From Patella vulgata (Eukaryota > Mollusca > Gastropoda > Patellidae), in NCBI RefSeq assembly GCF_932274485.2, contig NC_065886.2, positions 18,055,501 to 18,119,500 on the forward strand: a stretch of DNA of 64,000 nt, read 5' to 3'. The notes under the pieces are model-generated. The model ran no database searches and was not told the DNA's origin. It worked only from the letters and a program-made list of their open reading frames with translations. Both the position numbers and the translations under genes were made by a program. Position 1 is the first letter of the stretch. Each line of letters starts with the position of its first letter. Shown here in pieces: positions 57,901 through 64,000 of the stretch.

Positions 57901-60900
57901 TTAAGGTCCTACATACACACTTTTTCAATTTTTAGCTAAATGGTAATATTATTTATGAAAACTAAATTTAGCTACATGTATACATGTCCATCAAAATATT
58001 TATCTTTACTTACAGTTGACAATCAGGGGAGATAAATCTAAGTAATCTTCTGGATCTTGATAGATAGAATGAATAGTTCGACATCGAATAACAAGTCCAT
58101 TATCACTACGAGTGACATTTCGAGTAAGTCTTGAAATAAAGGTCTGAGTACAGGAACCAGGAGTGAAGAAATCATCGAGATCCTCAGAATCAGCAGATAA
58201 ATCTTGTATAATAGATCCTCTTATACCTTCCCACTTTATACTTCCAAGAGGGGTTTTCCCAACAACGCTTGTACAATCAAATGTCATCTTATCATACTCA
58301 GCATTTTCACCTGATGGGATCAATGAACTTGGTTTTTCAGGGCGACCTAAATAATGAAGTATAATCATTAGACTTATATTAGACAAGAATACAACAATAC
58401 ATGTACTATGTTAAGCTTTCCATCAGAAAATATGAGAAAAGCAAAGGATCACTCTCCAAAGATTTTAATTTGAAGGTGACCCAATAGGCAACAATGTACG
58501 GTACAATTACAGTCTATAAAGTGTTCAGTTTGTCAATCACTGATTTATAACATGTTTGAGATACAGAGATGTTTTTTCTCCTACATTTTATAATCAGCTG
58601 AGCTTACATGTAGAGGTGAGGGCAAGTGATCACTATCACGCTACTTTTACTGTAAGTTCTGGCTTTAAAAGTTTAAGATTAAAATTTATATAGAAAGTAA
58701 CCCAGGTATTATACATTGATGCCTAAAATGTTTTCCTTTCTGAGGGTATGGGCTTGAAAAATCTTGACAATTTTCCCATCATACCACCATAGATTGTGCT
58801 ACATGTACTCACATAATTATATTCAGAATTTGAATTCCCTGCTGTTTGAAAACACCAATTCATACAATTTGTTAAACCTTTTGACCAAATTTTAAAATAC
58901 AGAAAGATAGGTTGCCAGGCAACGAAACATACGCCCACAGCAGCTAAATCGGATATTAACTTTGGCCTTTTTAGAGCGTCCACAAGATTTTTCAAAGTGA
59001 TCAAGGGCCATAACTTTGGCAGTAATTAACGGAAATCGCTGAAAATCAATAGGCTTCTTCGTCTCAAGACCTTAAACACTGTGTATAAATTTAAAGTCAA
59101 TCGAATATTAACTTTAGCCTCTAGAGAGTCCACAAGCAATTGTAGATGCCGTACCGACGACGGGGGCGACGACAATATATGAGTGGGCGTATAAAAACGG
59201 TTATTCCAAAAACTTGTAACGTTCTTCGTATTTCATTTACACCAATTTTTTAGTTCAGAAACAATTTGTAACAGTAATTTGTTGAAATCTTAAGTTTTCT
59301 TTCTCTAGCTCCATTTATGTCAGATAATTACGATTTAAAAACAGCCTCTTCATACCCTATGCCCAGTTGTGCATCTGTAATTTGTACTGATGTAAACAAC
59401 ATACATGTAGTGTATGAATTTTAAAAGATCAGATGATAAATATAGTCTTTTTAGTGTTTACAAAAACACTGTCTACCAGCAATAATAGACCACATTTACA
59501 TGTACAGTGTAGATGTATAAAAAGGGTAAGACACTATTTCATATCACCTTACTTTTTGTTTGAAATACATGTATACATGAATAAATAAAAAATATGTCCA
59601 GGCAAAAAATCAACCACTTTACTATATTATGATACAACAAATCACAAGTTAGCTGTTTGCTCTCTATAGTATATTGTACGGGTGCCTAAGTCATTCGACA
59701 ATGAAATCGCATAACCTGTCTATAGTACCGGTACTTGTTTTTCTGAAGGACTTTACATTAAAAGGTACATTTACTACAATATACATGAACAGTGCCAAGG
59801 TGTTTACCTTGTAAAGTTACAGCCATGGTGCTTTCCTGATTTCTAAGTGTTCCACTACTAGCATATTCCAATGTACACTTGAACTGTGCCTCATCAACAC
59901 ATATTAACGTTCTAATATCAATATTACCACCAGTGGTAACTTTTAACAGACTACTCCTATTTCTTAATTCACCAGCATCTTCATAATAAACTGCATCACC
60001 ATTTCCAAATTTAGCTATATCAATAAAGTTTATATCAGAATTTCTTTTTCTAGCCCATGTTAAACTACTAAATGTTTCTCCATTCTCTAAATTATAGGTG
60101 CATGTGAGATTTAATCCTTCATTTAAAATGCCACTTTTATTTGGAGCAGTTACTGTTGCACCCTGCACTAAGGCGAAATGAAAAAATGCTGAAAAGAGAA
60201 TAAAATTATCGTATTGAATTATAAAAAAATCAGGTAAATTTAACACAAATCAAACTGCCAAACTTCTGGTGTATGCACCGGTACATATACTTGTCAACTG
60301 TTAACAAAATATTTCTCCAAATGCTCAATTTGTGAAACTTAAAGGGACAATGCAAACCTTAATGACTGTGGAATGGGATATTTCGCTGTTGATCTCAGAT
60401 TTTAGAGTACCGGTACCATGAGTGGTATGAAGAAAATAACAATAATTTGTGCTTGATATCGATAAGAGACACTTGTCAAAACATTTTGCTACAATGTATA
60501 TGTGTACAAACCAGTGATTGTTTTCCATATACATGTAACTTGTGTTGTGTTTTTTAACGGTAAGATTTCAGAATTCAATAAATAATACTATTTCTGAAAT
60601 CTTTTCAAGCCAGACTTTCCTTGTACATTTTAGCTTAACATTAATTTGATATGCTAAGATAACATATTGCTTGAATACATAATATAGGCCTAGTAGGTAC
60701 AACAGCATATTCATTTTCTTTTGAAAATACTGTATGTTACAATGTTACTTCTTTTGGGATTGGGCACTAGACACCTACTGGTACTTCTTTTATTTTTTTA
60801 ACCTGCACTTCTGGTTAATGCTTGGTAATATGTTGTTTTTCATTAAATTAATATTGTTTGGTCGTTACATGACCAAAATGTTTGGCTGTTACGACCAATT

Positions 60901-61400
60901 ATTTTGGCTGTTATGTCCATAACTACAGAGAATGTAGTGTACCATCATATCCTTTTAAACCTCTCCCTATATGAAGCCACTGCTAACCGTCCTACGTGAC
61001 ATTTATGACTTCACCAGTCGGCATGTTTTTACAACAAATTATTAATTATATACCGGTGCGGTATTAACTTTATTTCTTTTTAAACCTATTCATTCTACAA
61101 TAGATCTAGTGAACACTATATTTTCCCATCTCTTTTTCATCTATAATATTTATATCAGGCATAAATTCACATGCTAAATATCGAAAGTTCATATTGTTGT
61201 ATACACCTCGTAGTACACTGTCACTGGTTAATATCTAGGCCACTGCTTGGCTCCGATTCAAATAGCGACCACTGAGTCGAGACCGAGAAGAAAATGACAA
61301 CAAATTATCGTAGATTTACACTCGAAACCTCCATTTACTTACCAGTAATAATGAAAAATAATATATCCAGAGATAAACTGTGTGATTTTTTGATATCCAT
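48971..61400 (-). CDS. Immunoglobulin-superfamily type I membrane receptor, complete
   Basis: Exons: 61400-61343, 60188-59808, 58346-58014, 57069-56788, 55472-55371, 53459-53334, 52846-52825, 52538-52397, 49096-48971; borders and phases agree, 1572 nt = 523 aa. Residues 1-29 are a signal peptide. Three Ig domains follow, one exon each: about 30-146 (Cys49, Cys124), 147-257 (Cys171, Cys235), 258-351 (Cys286, Cys330 in DQSGTYEC). A Ser/Thr-rich stalk covers 352-385, a membrane helix about 391-414 with a KKKK stop-transfer, and a ~109-residue tail rich in Tyr, Asn and Ser with SPYNSNPYSPTNYP, DLSYGEM and DADYADISM. The layout fits nectin/kirrel/SynCAM-like adhesion molecules, but no specific orthologue is claimed. 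Reading through the exon 8 donor would add only VSI before a stop. Confidence 0.92.
49260..51400. mobile_element. 2.1-kb giant palindromic (foldback-like) element
   Basis: The ends are inverted: GATTCCGAATCTGGGTTGTG at 49260 and CACCACCCAGATTCGGAATC ending 51400. Homology continues inward through the whole arms: ATATATTAATAAAACATAAA, CCACCTGCTACC-type C/G-rich blocks, GAAAAGTACCATTA, the CATATCCAAAG coding-like blocks and GATGAC-CTAGA. It ends in a 33-bp central hairpin (50262-50294 / 50308-50340, one mismatch, 13-bp loop). The right arm has a local tandem duplication (about 51000-51120 and 51180-51300). Both arms carry a related short protein-like stretch reading outward. It lies in the last intron of the Ig-receptor gene. 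The transposon family is not identified. Confidence 0.85.
51876..52380 (-). mobile_element. Short retroelement-like repeat with perfect 70-bp inverted arms
   Basis: Arms 51875-51944 and 52284-52353 are identical inverted 70-mers containing GGGCGACGTTTCGAAGAGTA. On minus the element starts AAGAGGCATTTAGTAACTGG, as in the fragment at 5948-6082. Flanks repeat AAAGAT(C)TATATACTTACA at about 51859-51877 and 52380-52397, a target duplication of ~18 bp that includes the exon 8 splice donor. Penelope-like origin is inferred from the GACGTTTCGA motif and inverted partial-copy layout; no protein part is present. Confidence 0.6.
55558..55932. mobile_element. AAAGATGCAT-family MITE, longest copy
   Basis: Left TTAAAGATGCATTATGTAAA and right ATCTTACATAACGCATCTTT are inverted; internal landmark CTGCTTATTGCAGGTC. 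About 375 bp with an extended interior unlike the 180-bp copy at 10896. It lies in an Ig-receptor intron. Confidence 0.65.
57354..57605 (-). repeat. SINE B
   Basis: GAGAGAGAAAAATAGGGCTT, AATGTCCACTCGACACAAAC, TAGGTCATTTCGG, TCTTTAACAGTGGGAGGAAA and the head-side ACTTGACTTAATGACAGAC. It lies in an Ig-receptor intron. Confidence 0.85.
58935..59202. repeat. Dispersed mollusc-type repeat, two units
   Basis: GAGCGTCCACAAG and GAGAGTCCACAAGCAATTGT mark two unit ends; GGGCCATAACTTTGGCAG and ATCGAATATTAACTTTAGCC are shared with the minisatellite in ASB-like intron 1, as is the end GGGGGCGACGACAATAT then GGGCGTATAAAAACG. Confidence 0.65.
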
Positions 61401-61570
61401 GTTGAATGCACATTTAATATTTCGCAATTCCAGGTAGTTTGTCACAAACTGAATATATGTCAACACTCGTCACACAACACCCATATAGCGTCGGCCATTA
61501 TCAACTCTGAAGCGTAGAGAGTCTGCGTGTGAATCATACCCATAATGCACCACTTCCAGGTAGCTTACCT
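61401..61570 (-). promoter_or_regulatory. Probable 5' UTR / core promoter of the Ig-receptor gene
   Basis: Directly upstream of the start codon. It contains GGCCATTA, CCCATAATGCACC and an ETS-like CACTTCCAGG, with somewhat raised GC. No TATA box is evident; the assignment rests on position. Confidence 0.35.
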
Positions 61571-64000
61571 ATCAGCCAACCACACTAGTATACGCACTAT
61601 CTGTTGTTGCCTGATCACAATCGTTGAGTATTTTTCCCTGTGAAATGAAAAGAACAGAATGACAGGAAAATTAAAATCTGTATTCGATTGAGACGGTACT
61701 GTTGCCCGTCTATAAATAGGTTCTTAATGTCAAAATGGATTTAGGATAAATTACTACTCAAATCGTCATGGTCATGGACAATGACTTCACCTGGGCGTGA
61801 CACAATTATTAAACGCAATCACCACCCAAGCCCTTCGTTACTATATTTCTTTACTATTAATTAAAATTGCTATGAAATTATTTCGTGTAGAAAAACAGAA
61901 AGAAATCAACGATATTTTTTTCAATTTTAGAAATTGTTGGGGGTTTGTTTTTATTTTTGGTGGGGGTGAAATAAAGATTAGTTGCATGACTTGAAAAAAT
62001 TGGACGAATCGTAGGCTTTGGTTTTCCAGAATCAATCAGCCTATTCGGGCAACGTCAACGTCTGTGCACTAGAGCTACCAAAGAAAGTGTTGGTTTTTTT
62101 TCCTAGACAACGGAAACTAAAACCACAGTTTTGGTTAACAATCATCTTTAATACACCGATTAATTTTATCTTGATTTCATAACTTGATCCAGTGTGATTT
62201 AACACTTGGATAGGTTTGCTATTTGTAGTACCAAAGGCATATCTAATGTCTAATTTGAACGAATATGTTCCTTCAGAATAGTAACTTACTTCATTACATT
62301 TTCTAAGATCTTAAAATCAACCATATAGAGACTTGCGCATTCCACTTCTTTAGCGAAAGTCATGCATTTGAGAATATTGATAGTCAAATCAATCAAAATT
62401 ATAGGTTTTTTTCCCCTTTTTTTAAAAAAAGAAACAGGAAAAAAAACGAAATTTACAGTTTGTTGGTGCTAAAAGCATAATTAGTATTGCTTGTCCCCGT
62501 TAGCCTTTGTGTCTGAAAGGCGTCTGATTTAATTAACAGGTATTATTAATGAGAATCGTAATTAAACAGAGCTTGAGCAATGATCCATGACGTCATTTCA
62601 TGCCTTCTAATTATTATCTTCACCCATAAGCTGCTTTCGGTTTAGAGTATTGCTGTAAACGTGACTTATGTTTAGATTATTTACCGAATCGATTATGTAA
62701 CATTTAATACTTTAACAAATTACTACCTGTAGGCTTAAAAGTTTTACAGGATAACGGTTAAGACAACCACTATCTGATATTAATAGAAAAGTCATAAATA
62801 CGACTAACTTGATGGATTAGCGTACAAGTAGCCCAACTAAATTTGAATGAGTGACAAAATAAATGATCACCCGACAACATTGATCTGTTCATCCAGGTTC
62901 ACATGTATGCTTCAAAGGCGTAGCAGAATTTAAAAAAAAATAATAAGACTAGGCCTATCAAGGAAAGGAAGACAAGGGGAGGAAAAATGTATTATTTAGA
63001 TTGATAATCACAAAGTAGCTTACTAGCCTATAACTGAACAGTAATTCAAAACAAATTCTGCAATTCTACTTTATAGAAATATTCCTTATCCGTCTTTAAA
63101 AGTCTGTTCTAAACTATGAGGGTACGCGGTCATGTCAGACATTTATGTCAAAATTCTTATAAATTGCAGATAGCGCAGCGACTTATAAAGTTACCATGAC
63201 TGCACAATCTATTGTATTTATACAACATTTAAGATGAGACAACACTACACCTATCCAATGCATATCGCGGTTGTCATGGTGATATTATGTCATGGAATAA
63301 TGGATGACGGCGTGACATAGATAAAGAAACGCTTTGTTGTAATACTGTAGAATTAACCAGACTCAGACAAAGTAAAAGTATTTATCCCCTACTTTAGACC
63401 TCGTGCTTGCTAATTGACTGAATCCGAAACACGACATAAATTGTAATGTTCCGACAACCTCAAGTGAGGAGATAGGCCTACACACTCGAGCAGCTAGGGG
63501 ATGAAATGGGTAGAGACACAAGGCAACAAACTTATTGTATTTAGTATACAATTATAGGCAAAAAAAAATAAAAAAATAACAACCCTAATCTTTTCCCCCA
63601 TTTGCTAGGTCCTGGATTTGGTGTGGATTTCTGTAGACAAATTCCAACACTGGAATTTGGGTATTTACAACAGCCCGAATAAGCATTACCTTTCGAATTT
63701 CTGGGGAGTCGAATTTCTGGGCACTCGAAGGACTAAACACTATGTTAACATAGACTGTAATTAACCCTTTGGCATAGAACCCTATCTACTTATAAAACTA
63801 ATATTTACCGTTTATCGAGGAACAAGTCTTAGACTGTATGAATGTTGTGGTCATTACAGAAAACATTCATAATAGATTCTATTATATTCCGCATGCATAT
63901 AAATATCTTTATGTGCTTAATCATGCAATCATGATCTTAAAGTTATCGATAATAAACCCTTGTAATTGGACTGTATTTACATAAGAAAAGGGTAATATGG
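61571..64000. other. Intergenic, nothing recognised
   Basis: AT-rich sequence with short chance ORFs, homopolymer runs and no SINE, MITE or coding exon I can support. Confidence 0.6.

Overview
The window looks like intron-rich, AT-rich animal nuclear DNA, most likely from a marine mollusc (gastropod or bivalve). The evidence is a calponin-like muscle protein with many CLIK repeats, small exons in large introns full of short tRNA-derived SINEs and MITEs, and a dispersed repeat of the kind common in molluscan genomes. No species can be named from sequence alone.

Five genes can be rebuilt exon by exon with matching reading phase. (1) 1426-7054 (+): 3' part of a calponin-like gene with half a CH domain and six to seven calponin repeats; a 210-residue ORF of unknown function lies antisense in its intron. 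(2) 23890-16433 (-): a complete six-exon ankyrin-repeat/SOCS-box (ASB-like) gene, 518 aa. (3) 29966-32301 (+): a complete three-exon secreted or GPI-anchored Ly6/uPAR-type protein, 121 aa. (4) 32775-44303 (+): a complete nine-exon sorbitol dehydrogenase, 350 aa. (5) 61400-48971 (-): a complete nine-exon immunoglobulin-superfamily type I receptor, 523 aa. Genes 3 and 4 are adjacent head-to-tail; no operon or shared pathway is suggested.

The rest is repeat landscape. Two tRNA-derived SINE families (here A and B, about 17 and 12 copies) share the same 3' end, which suggests one LINE partner. Several MITE families are present, and nested insertions are clear: a hAT-like element inside a 460-bp TIR element and itself carrying a SINE B; a hAT-like MITE inside a decayed Tc1/mariner; a MITE inside a SINE A. 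The most striking structures are two giant hairpins: a ~1.7-kb palindrome inside a 2.6-kb composite element in ASB intron 1, and a ~2.1-kb palindrome in the last intron of the Ig receptor gene. Next to the second, a ~0.5-kb element with a perfect 70-bp inverted repeat appears to have duplicated the splice donor of exon 8.

Stretches 7.9-16.4, 24-29.9, 45.4-48.9 and 61.5-64 kb hold no gene I can support beyond repeats, UTRs and one promoter-like cluster near 10 kb.
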